Positions 40,201 through 52,200 of a stretch of 64,000 nucleotides of DNA are shown here, piece by piece. The notes under the pieces are model-generated. The model ran no database searches, had not been told where the DNA came from, and was given only the letters and a program-made list of their open reading frames with translations. A program made the position numbers and the translations under genes. Source of the stretch: Blastobasis lacticolella (taxonomy: Eukaryota; Arthropoda; Insecta; Lepidoptera; Blastobasidae); contig LR990061.1 in assembly GCA_905147135.1 (NCBI GenBank), positions 6,982,026 through 7,046,025 of the forward strand, read 5' to 3'. Position 1 is the stretch's first letter; every line of letters starts with the position of its first letter.

Positions 40201-43200
40201 CAGGTCCCGCGCCCACCACTCCCTGCGGCGGCCGCCCGCGGCCTCGCCGGGGGCCGTGTGCCGCCCGGACGCCCCGGCAGCGGCTTACCGTCGGTGCACA
40301 GCAGCTGGAGGTCGTCCGGCAGCAGGTCCCGCGCCCACCACTCCCTGCGGCGGCCGCCCGCGGCCTCGCCGGGGGCCGTGTGCCGCCCGGACGCCCCGGC
40401 AGCGGCTTACCGTCGGTGCACAGCAGCTGGAGGTCGTCCGGCAGCAGGTCCCGCGCCCACCACTCCCTGCGGCGGCCGCCCGCGGCCTCGCCGGGGGCCG
40501 TGTGCCGCCCGGACGCCCCGGCAGCGGCTTACCGTCGGTGCACAGCAGCTGGAGGTCGTCCGGCAGCAGGTCCCGCGCCCACCACTCCCTGCGGCGGCCG
40601 CCCGCGGCCTCGCCGGGGGCCGTGTGCCGCCCGGACGCCCCGGCAGCGGCTTACCGTCGGTGCACAGCAGCTGGAGGTCGTCCGGCAGCAGGTCCCGCGC
40701 CCACCACTCCCTGCGGCGGCCGCCCGCGGCCTCGCCGGGGGCCGTGTGCCGCCCGGACGCCCCGGCAGCGGCTTACCGTCGGTGCACAGCAGCTGGAGGT
40801 CGTCCGGCAGCAGGTCCCGCGCCCACCACTCCCTGCGGCGGCCGCCCGCGGCCTCGCCGGGGGCCGTGTGCCGCCCGGACGCCCCGGCAGCGGCTTACCG
40901 TCGGTGCACAGCAGCTGGAGGTCGTCCGGCAGCAGGTCCCGCGCCCACCACTCCCTGCGGCGGCCGCCCGCGGCCTCGCCGGGGGCCGTGTGCCGCCCGG
41001 ACGCCCCGGCAGCGGCTTACCGTCGGTGCACAGCAGCTGGAGGTCGTCCGGCAGCAGGTCCCGCGCCCACCACTCCCTGCGGCGGCCGCCCGCGGCCTCG
41101 CCGGGGGCCGTGTGCCGCCCGGACGCCCCGGCAGCGGCTTACCGTCGGTGCACAGCAGCTGGAGGTCGTCCGGCAGCAGGTCCCGCGCCCACCACTCCCT
41201 GCGGCGGCCGCCCGCGGCCTCGCCGGGGGCCGTGTGCCGCCCGGACGCCCCGGCAGCGGCTTACCGTCGGTGCACAGCAGCTGGAGGTCGTCCGGCAGCA
41301 GGTCCCGCGCCCACCACTCCCTGCGGCGGCCGCCCGCGGCCTCGCCGGGGGCCGTGTGCCGCCCGGACGCCCCGGCAGCGGCTTACCGTCGGTGCACAGC
41401 AGCTGGAGGTCGTCCGGCAGCAGGTCCCGCGCCCACCACTCCCTGCGGCGGCCGCCCGCGGCCTCGCCGGGGGCCGTGTGCCGCCCGGACGCCCCGGCAG
41501 CGGCTTACCGTCGGTGCACAGCAGCTGGAGGTCGTCCGGCAGCAGGTCCCGCGCCCACCACTCCCTGCGGCGGCCGCCCGCGGCCTCGCCGGGGGCCGTG
41601 TGCCGCCCGGACGCCCCGGCAGCGGCTTACCGTCGGTGCACAGCAGCTGGAGGTCGTCCGGCAGCAGGTCCCGCGCCCACCACTCCCTGCGGCGGCCGCC
41701 CGCGGCCTCGCCGGGGGCCGTGTGCCGCCCGGACGCCCCGGCAGCGGCTTACCGTCGGTGCACAGCAGCTGGAGGTCGTCCGGCAGCAGGTCCCGCGCCC
41801 ACCACTCCCTGCGGCGGCCGCCCGCGGCCTCGCCGGGGGCCGTGTGCCGCCCGGACGCCCCGGCAGCGGCTTACCGTCGGTGCACAGCAGCTGGAGGTCG
41901 TCCGGCAGCAGGTCCCGCGCCCACCACTCCCTGCGGCGGCCGCCCGCGGCCTCGCCGGGGGCCGTGTGCCGCCCGGACGCCCCGGCAGCGGCTTACCGTC
42001 GGTGCACAGCAGCTGGAGGTCGTCCGGCAGCAGGTCCCGCGCCCACCACTCCCTGCGGCGGCCGCCCGCGGCCTCGCCGGGGGCCGTGTGCCGCCCGGAC
42101 GCCCCGGCAGCGGCTTACCGTCGGTGCACAGCAGCTGGAGGTCGTCCGGCAGCAGGTCCCGCGCCCACCACTCCCTGCGGCGGCCGCCCGCGGCCTCGCC
42201 GGGGGCCGTGTGCCGCCCGGACGCCCCGGCAGCGGCTTACCGTCGGTGCACAGCAGCTGGAGGTCGTCCGGCAGCAGGTCCCGCGCCCACCACTCCCTGC
42301 GGCGGCCGCCCGCGGCCTCGCCGGGGGCCGTGTGCCGCCCGGACGCCCCGGCAGCGGCTTACCGTCGGTGCACAGCAGCTGGAGGTCGTCCGGCAGCAGG
42401 TCCCGCGCCCACCACTCCCTGCGGCGGCCGCCCGCGGCCTCGCCGGGGGCCGTGTGCCGCCCGGACGCCCCGGCAGCGGCTTACCGTCGGTGCACAGCAG
42501 CTGGAGGTCGTCCGGCAGCAGGTCCCGCGCCCACCACTCCCTGCGGCGGCCGCCCGCGGCCTCGCCGGGGGCCGTGTGCCGCCCGGACGCCCCGGCAGCG
42601 GCTTACCGTCGGTGCACAGCAGCTGGAGGTCGTCCGGCAGCAGGTCCCGCGCCCACCACTCCCTGCGGCGGCCGCCCGCGGCCTCGCCGGGGGCCGTGTG
42701 CCGCCCGGACGCCCCGGCAGCGGCTTACCGTCGGTGCACAGCAGCTGGAGGTCGTCCGGCAGCAGGTCCCGCGCCCACCACTCCCTGCGGCGGCCGCCCG
42801 CGGCCTCGCCGGGGGCCGTGTGCCGCCCGGACGCCCCGGCAGCGGCTTACCGTCGGTGCACAGCAGCTGGAGGTCGTCCGGCAGCAGGTCCCGCGCCCAC
42901 CACTCCCTGCGGCGGCCGCCCGCGGCCTCGCCGGGGGCCGTGTGCCGCCCGGACGCCCCGGCAGCGGCTTACCGTCGGTGCACAGCAGCTGGAGGTCGTC
43001 CGGCAGCAGGTCCCGCGCCCACCACTCCCTGCGGCGGCCGCCCGCGGCCTCGCCGGGGGCCGTGTGCCGCCCGGACGCCCCGGCAGCGGCTTACCGTCGG
43101 TGCACAGCAGCTGGAGGTCGTCCGGCAGCAGGTCCCGCGCCCACCACTCCCTGCGGCGGCCGCCCGCGGCCTCGCCGGGGGCCGTGTGCCGCCCGGACGC

Positions 43201-46200
43201 CCCGGCAGCGGCTTACCGTCGGTGCACAGCAGCTGGAGGTCGTCCGGCAGCAGGTCCCGCGCCCACCACTCCCTGCGGCGGCCGCCCGCGGCCTCGCCGG
43301 GGGCCGTGTGCCGCCCGGACGCCCCGGCAGCGGCTTACCGTCGGTGCACAGCAGCTGGAGGTCGTCCGGCAGCAGGTCCCGCGCCCACCACTCCCTGCGG
43401 CGGCCGCCCGCGGCCTCGCCGGGGGCCGTGTGCCGCCCGGACGCCCCGGCAGCGGCTTACCGTCGGTGCACAGCAGCTGGAGGTCGTCCGGCAGCAGGTC
43501 CCGCGCCCACCACTCCCTGCGGCGGCCGCCCGCGGCCTCGCCGGGGGCCGTGTGCCGCACGAACGCGACGTCGCCGCCGCCCTCCACCATGCAGCGCAGC
43601 GCGCCGATGTGCCCGTAGTACGGCTCGGACGCGTCGCGGCGGCAGCGGCTGGGGATGATAGTGTCAGTCAGTCTACGATCACTGGGCTGCAGATAGTCTA
43701 CATACGATCAATTGCCTACAGACAATTATAGATAAAGTCAGTCTATGACCATTTGGCAACAGATAGCGTCAGTTTACGATCACTTGGCTACAGATAGCCA
43801 GTCTACGACCACTTGGCTACAGTAGTCAGTCTACTCTACGACCACTTCGCTACAGAACGTCAGTCTACGAGCACAAGGATAAAAGTAGACTTAGTCTACG
43901 ACTAATTGGTTGCAGGTAGAGTTAATCTACGACCACTTGGCTACATAAAGACTCAGTGCACGACCATTTGGCTACTGATAGCGTCAGTCTACGATCACTT
44001 GGCTACAGATTGAGTCGGTCTACGGTAATTTGGCTTTAGATAGGTTCGGTCTACGATCATTTGACTGCAGATAGAGTCAGTCTACGACCACTTTACTGCA
44101 GATTTTCAAACTACGACTGCTTGCTTACAAATACATGCAGTCTACAACCACTTGGCTTCAGATAGAGTCAGTTTACGACCACTTGACTACAGATAGATTC
44201 AGTCAACGACCACTTGGTTACAGTATGAGTCAGTCTACGACCACTTGGCTACAGACAGAGTCAATTTACGACCACTTGACTGGCGCACCGGTTGCCGAAA
44301 TGGCATACATAAATAAACACACTTCTGTCAGCGCAGTAAACTCTGGTCTCCTACAACATGGAATCTGCTCAGATATATAAGTAGAGCTCGTCTAATTTAA
44401 AATGACGCGCCCCACTATCGCATTAATGCACACAAGCAAGTTTAAAATATGGACGCAATACATATACAAATGCCGTTGTAATTAGTCATTCAGTTGCCGG
44501 TAAGATTCAAACGTCGGAGCACGCGTCGTTCATTGGCTCCCACACAGATGAAGTGTCGTTATTAATATTTGCACTCACATATCGAAATCAACTAACTAAG
44601 TAGTGGGGCGCGTCATCTTAGACTAGACGAGCTCTACCCTTCCAATTATTTATTTAAGGTACCGAAATTATGAAGTCATTTCCGCGGGTATGTTTCTTGG
44701 GGAAAGTTGCTCAGTTTCATGGGTAGTATATGAGATTTCAATTAATGCTAGCGGTCTTTTTACACCCTATATATAATGATAATTAGTATAGACCGCTTAC
44801 CGGAAGGCCGCGCCATGGCACAAGTGGCACAGGTTGTCGTGCGGCACGGAGCCGCGGTCCACGAACTCCCCGCTGAGCGCGCCGGGCGCGCACGACTTCG
44901 TGAAGTACTCCGCGGCCGCGTGCGCGCCGTCGCAGCGGTACGAACTGAGGAGGATGAGTGAGAAGGTAAGGAAAAAGTCACACTTTCATGGTCACATACA
45001 TCACATACGTAAAGCTCACGCCTGTGTCCCACAGGTGGGGTAGGCAGGGACTACAGTGTTTCCTTTGGACTATGGGATCGTTCAAGAGGTATATTAGAGG
45101 TCTCTTTAGAGGCGGGCAACGCATTGGTGACTCCCCTGGTGTTGCTGATGTCCATAGGCGGCGGTGACCACTTTCCATCAGGTGGCCCGCTTGCCTGTTT
45201 GTCTGCTGAGTAACATAAAAAAAAAAAAACTACGGACCGCCACTTTGCTTGGTCCTGGAAGTATAGGAAAAAGTCTTCAGAATAGTGAGCGTTCGACACT
45301 TTCATGGTCACATATATCACATACGTAAAGCTCACGCCTGTGTCCCACAGGTGGTAGTAGGGGTAGGCAGAGACTACGGACCGCCACTTTGCTCTGTCCT
45401 GACCCAACTGCCTAGCCTCGCATAAATTCACAACTTTTTTCATACATCTCCTTTTATTCTTACAACTTCGGACCCAACTTTCATGGTCAGCTCTAACACT
45501 TCTGCTAACTCAAATACCAGAGAGGCTACAGCTAAGTATCGTAATGCACGTATTAAATGGAGCGGCCAGATGAGTTGTGCGCACAATCGTAGCGCCGATT
45601 TCGACCCAATTGTGAGTCGGCCGCAGCGAAAGTGCTGATAATAATTACATTTCAAACTTTATGCACCCCACTTTCATCACACATATTGTCGGATTTGTTA
45701 CCACGGTTAGTATTGTTTTTTTAAAGAAACAAAAAGTCTAATACAGAATACCATTTCAAAAGCATATAACAAATAAAGACATATAGTTTCCTAAATTGAC
45801 ACATACTATAACAGAAAACCATCTACATTATACTTAAAGATATCATAAAAATAAAGTATAAAAATTAAATGGGTTTCAACAATTATAGCTTGACTGCAAC
45901 TGAGGTGACCTGTCAATGGTAGCGCGAGTTCTGCGTTTTATGTAGCAGCACCGGAAGGATGTGGTATTCTATTCGAATGTCGCCAGCAATGTGACATGGA
46001 AAAAGAAACTAACATGTCCCGATTATGAAATTAGAATAATAACGTTTCGGAAAATGACCTAGCGCCCTCCTTCATAGAATTATGTTAGTGTCAAAAATGT
46101 CAACATTTGACGTAGTAGACATTGACACAAAAGTTGGGCAGTATAAACCGACTAATTTTAAATGGTGTGCAATAACGAAGGCGGTCTATTACGTTTATAG

Positions 46201-49200
46201 ACTACTCAATAGCGTCGAGTTATATTTCCTCAGTTTATTATTGCCAATAAAATAAATTTAGTATGCTAATTTTTCCGCAATCTGTCAAGGTAACAGATTC
46301 AGATTCATTTATTGCCCAAAGTAAACACAAGTACATTTATATATCTAGCAGTTAATACAGACAAAAATGTGCATTCATTTACGGTTCGTCAATAATAATT
46401 AGCGATACAATATAATTATTTGATACATAATAATAACATTATTAATCTGTACAAAAGTACCTACAGAAATCAAAATGACAACGTAACAAATCAATAGATT
46501 GAAAAATAAATTTAAGAATTTCATAATAAAATGATGGAAAAGTCAAAATTCAAATGTCACAATAAATACTACAATAACTATAGGCCAATAAGGATTATTA
46601 GGAATAGGAATAGGAAATAATAACGATAGGGCAATAAGGATTCGTGGTACCGCTATACATGGTATGACTCATATGACATAATTTTAAAACTTGGATAAAG
46701 TATTTAAAAATATGTCCACGTCAAGAAGGTGCTAGATATCATTGTGATATTTACACGCACGACGAATAAAACCGTCATTTTCTTGATATATCGACGCAGT
46801 TGCATCACTCACATAGTGGCACCAGTCTACTCGTGACGTGAAAGATCGAGGTAGAGCTATGCTAACAGTTGTAACAAACCCGATAATATATGTGATGAAA
46901 GTGTAGTGAATAACCACGAGTCTTAAAACCGATATTTACTCTGGTAAAGTGTGAGAAGCGAGTACCTATCTTATTGCTGTACCATCTTTTTTGTACTACA
47001 TTTGGAAGCAATAAATCATTCATTCATTCATACTCACCGCATCCACCCATTAGAGATGAGGTAAGCAAGCGGGTAAATCCAGCCCGCAGCCATTCCAATG
47101 CCGGTATGGCAAGTATTCTTCTCGCGGAGGTAGGTTAAATCCGTGTCGGGGTCTTGCTCCTTGGCCACCGCTACCGCGTAGTACCAAGTGTTGCCGCTGG
47201 AGTATACCTGGGGGAGGGAGTTTTTGGGTGTTGTCATCATCATCATCATCATCATCTTGTTATGTCCCGGTGGCGCGGCACGCACGAGGGTTTGTGTGTT
47301 TTATTAAATATATATGTTTGTACGGCGGGGTAATTAGAAGTAATGACATAATGTGAATTAGCTGCCATTTAGTAAGAAATAAAATATGGACTCTGTTTAC
47401 ACAAAAAGTTTACATAAAGGTTTATTTTAATGGAACTTTGTTAGCAACTGGGGGCCTATTTTTGAATAACTCGACAAGCAATAGAGTTACGTAATTAGCC
47501 TACAGATCTCATTTCCTAGTGCGTCGAGTGCTTGGTATGTATACTATATACATACCTCCTGCATGAAAGACACGAGACGATGGTCTTGCATCTTGGCTAG
47601 ACCAGCTGGTAGGACAAATCTGTTATTGTGTCGTGGTGTGCTATGTGTAATAAATGTATTTTCTTTCTTTCTTTCTTTCTTTCAAATCCCTCGCATTCCC
47701 CAATGCGTGGAGTACATACTTCCCGTATAAAAGTACGAGCCGACGGTGCAGCATGTTCGCGTGGGGGGAGACGAAGGCTTGCCTACCCTTATAGGAGACG
47801 AGCGTGTGTGTGTATGTTAGACCCACCTCCTGCATAAAAGGCACGAGCCTATGGTGCTGTGCGGCGTTCAGCATATCCGCGGCGTCGAGTACCGCGAAGT
47901 CGCACGCGCCGTCCGCGACGCAGCGCACGCAGCGGCGAGCGCTCCCGCCGCGCCAACAGGTGAGCGTTGGGGAGAGAAAGGCGGCTCGGAGGGCGGCCTG
48001 ACGGGGAGATCAATAAAAATAATAATCTTGGCATAAGTGAGTATTACGAAATTTGCTCGAAAGAAATTCTTATTATTATGTACCTTTGACATAATTGTAC
48101 CCTATTGGTTATTATTTTATTTTTAAATTGACGTGTTACTAAATGAGTTATTTCATTTTATTTTGACATATATTATTTAAAATTATTATATTTTTAATCT
48201 AATCTAGATTTGACATTTATATAGAATATTAATTGTTTTTATATAATTCGTTTGTTTGACATTGTGTATATTTAACTATCAGACATGTGAATTTATATAG
48301 TTACATTTGTATATGTTGTGTAACTCTGACGATCCCTAACTGAAAACACATTTTTGACATATTATATGATCAGAATGAAATTGTATTTAATTTTGGGAAA
48401 TAATGAAATCTAATCGAATCATTAATCTCCCGCACGTGGGCCCGGGGCCCGATTTGACCATGATTCCGGACTTGGAAGATCAGGTAATTGCAGGGGAGCG
48501 ACTGCCATCTGACCGCTGTGACCCTGCTACCAGAGGAACTTGATCAGATTGAACCATGGTTACACTTTCAGTCCCTTGAATGTACAGGTTTCTCATCGTA
48601 AAAGTATCGGTTAGAGTTCAACTAATATACATAATTTAGAAAAGAGTCGGCCACTTTTTAATATTTGTCATTCGGTCGATACCAAATCGTGAAAAGAAAA
48701 ATTTAATTCTTTCAACAACAAATTTTTTAACTGATTTTCAGAGTAAACCGAGCTGAACCGCTCAAAAATCTTAGTATCTGAAAAAGGACGAAATAACTCG
48801 AAAATATAAGTGTAGTCATTATCATCATCATCTTCCGAAAGGTCAATACTGGCTTTTGCCAGGGTTTGCTTTCCTACTTTGTTTTCTCGAAAACAAGTGT
48901 AGTGATGGCCAGCAATATGGCAAGTAACAAAGTATTAATTACCCTTAATACCTTTTTTAGGGAATACACAATACAGAAGTGCGTTGGTGACCGGCAATGC
49001 ATGCCTTTATCTTCGGCCGCATCGCACCTCACCACCTAAGACCTTATAGTGTAGGTCGCGTCCTGGGAACGCCGTCGTATTTCCCAAATGACGTCAGACT
49101 CTAGCTACACTAGACTCACCCGCATCCGCACACATTTATCCATCTCAGGCTCGCTGGGCAGGCATAAGGTGGCCCGGCCCACGGGGCAACTCCTCACACC

Positions 49201-52200
49201 AGCCGCGGCCCGCTGGGCATCCGGGCCAGCCTTAGGGTCGGACATCAGGAAAGAAGCCGATTGCTCGTGCTCGCGAAATACGCGGAAGTTGTAGGTTGCG
49301 TCCTGGGAAGGAAAGAAAAAATGGAATGAGTCGTTTTTAAGATGAGCTTCCTAAAAGTTTATCAGAGATGGCGCGGTCCAACGCTTAACGAATATTTTTT
49401 TAAGTGTAGAAACTTCTAAACGAGTAATATTTTAGTTTTACTGCAATTTGAATTAAATTAAATTGAAATGCATTTATTTCAGTTTTGTAAAATCCCTTAC
49501 AAAAGTACATAACATTATATAATTTTTTTGATACACTTAATAATTCATTTTTTAAATATGTGCCGCGGATGCACTATAACGTACGATACACTGCATGGTG
49601 ATTAGAAAAGGACAAAAGAAAAAAATAGCTGGCAATAGTTGCCGACAAGGGCGGTCACTATGTTACAGCTACTCTAAGCCAAATAATGCAGTAAAAATAT
49701 TGACCGTTTAGAAGCACCTTCATGCACACGTAACTTTTCTGTGGAAAAGACTAAAAACACATTGTTCCAGTTTTTATAGTCCTTACAAACCTCTCTTACA
49801 TTTTCCACATTCATCAACCTCTTCATGTATACTATCATATTATAAAAAGAAAAAATTTATATTTTTATTTGTCTATACTTTATATCATAAAGAGGAAAAA
49901 TTTGATTGTTTGTTTGTATGTTTGTAACGGATAAACTGTTACTTAATCAAATCCAAAAAAAATTTCACCTATAGAAATCTACATTATAAGCAAGTAACAT
50001 TAGCTACATTTTTATTTAAAAAAAATTTAGAGATCCCTAGGAAAATTGCAATAATATAAGAGACGGTATCAAAATGTTGCAAGATTGTATTTCGTTTTTA
50101 TTTCTTATTTGCTCTGATGTATTATCCTTACCTGAACCAGTAAGTCCGTGGTGCCGTTGGACTGGAAGAGGTGGAAGTGTTCGTAGCGTTGCCCGTTGTC
50201 TTGGCGCGTGTCGTACGGTGTCAGTGTCAACATCCTGGGCAGGGAATGTAATGTTCCAAATGTAATATTCTATGTTTCGCTTTAGAGATCAAATTTGGCT
50301 TTGCATGAATTTAATTTTCCACCTAAATCTAATTTGAACTATATGCCATTGATTCGACACGATTCATAAAAATAAATTGAAAACATATTGTTAGTACTGT
50401 CACTAAACATTACAATAAATATTATTCAAGATACTTATAGCCGAGGCGATGCTAAAGTCCAAATAAATGGATTATTTGAAATTTTGAATCGAATTCCTAA
50501 GAATTTTCGTGGTATTACGAACAAAAACGTAAATTTAAGAAAGAATCGTAGCAAACCACTCACTTATCCTTGTCATTCGGTAACTCCTCGAATTCCTGTT
50601 CCTTTGGCCGGTTCTGTCGCCAATTGTTGTCATATGGGTACTGTTGTCTCTCCGTACTCGAGTATGGGTACCGAGGGTTCTCGGTACTCAGGAAAGGATA
50701 CCCATTTTGGGTACGCCCGTCCCCAGTCTGGTTGTTCTGGTTGTATTGCCTGTTGTTGGGGTTCGGCGCGCCGTACAGTTGGACGAGTTTTTGGAAGAAT
50801 TTCACGTATCTGTTGAGGTAAATTTTAGATAAAAGAACATACTTCATACATTATCTTATTATTCATACATACATACATATAATTATTCTTCATACATTCT
50901 GAAATAATAGGGATGATGACAACATTTTAAAATTCATGTTTTATTTTCTTATAATCTAACTTATAGTCCATCTGTTTATAAATTAGATTATAACAAAATA
51001 AAATATGACTATTGAAAAATACACTTATTTTATATTTATCAAATCAATAAAAAATTACAAAGATAAAGCGTAACAAAGTTTCGGGAGTTGGGGCTCGTGA
51101 CGCCACTTCTGAGTAAAATTTCACCCAGGCGTGACATCCCGAAACATTTCATCTCATTGCATCGGCGTTATTTTTGTTAAAGTAACAGAAAAAAAATACG
51201 TGTCTAATCTTTTTTGATAATCTACCTGAAGGACTAAAAAAATTTTCGGTAATCATTCCTATTAAAAGCATGTTATGTCGTTCACTTATGACGTATAGCA
51301 TATAAAAATTAACAGGACGACAATGCACTTAATGGCATGGTATGGAATATACCTAGAAAAAGTAGATATAAATCTTGTTAAGAAGGCATATAACATTGAA
51401 TTGGTGCTAGTCTAGACTCTTGTCAACACCGAGCAGTCAGTGCTGGGCCTAACGTTTTTTTACTCATCAGTTGGCGCCACTAGTGAGTTGGCGGGTCTAG
51501 CGAAGATGCAAATGCGGCAACTAGTTCCTAGCGTTTGCAGTAAATTAAGCAAGAAGTAAAATTAAGGTTAAAGAAAAAAAGCACAAGCACAAGTTAAGAG
51601 AAAAAAATCAAATTAATTTGAAAAAGGTGAATTTTTTGCTATAGACCGCCATTTTCGAATTACAAATTAAGAGGTTTTTGGCCCCACAGTTTTTGGCACA
51701 GGCCCGAAAAATCTCTAAAAAGTCCATTAAAATCGGAATTGTTTAGGTCGAAAGTACCTGCCGACCGGGCTACTGGTGAAGGCCCCCCCTAATAATAATA
51801 ATAATATCCCTAATGTGTGCAGTAGTACCGACCTCTGCCGCTGCTGCATAGTGGCGGCGCTGCTGGTCACGATGGCGTCCGCGGGCGCTCTGCCCCAGTG
51901 GCATCGCGCCCACTCCCGGAGCGGAGCCCGAGAGCCATCGCGGCAGACCAGCTCGAACTGATCCTCCGTTATGCCGCCTGGTGGAGAGCAAATAATATAT
52001 CGGGGAATGCCTTTTTTATGTAAAACTGCAGACAAACAGGCATGCGGGCCACCTGACGGATAGTGGTCACCACCGCCTATGGACATCAGCAACACCAGGG
52101 ATGCTACCAACGCGATACTTATCTCTTAGGAGACGTCTTATATACCTCTTGAACAATCCCATATCATAGTCCAAAAGAAATACTGTGGCTGGGAACTCAT

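Noticed and set aside
38595..43731. Plus-strand open frames of about 1,600-1,690 aa in all three frames
   Set aside because: They are by-products of a stop-free 122-bp repeat (122 is 2 mod 3, so each frame cycles through all three). The source is a minus-strand transferrin exon boundary.
49040..49075. Duplicate of Tsf2 exon 10 start
   Set aside because: About 16 similar bases only; too short to separate from chance.
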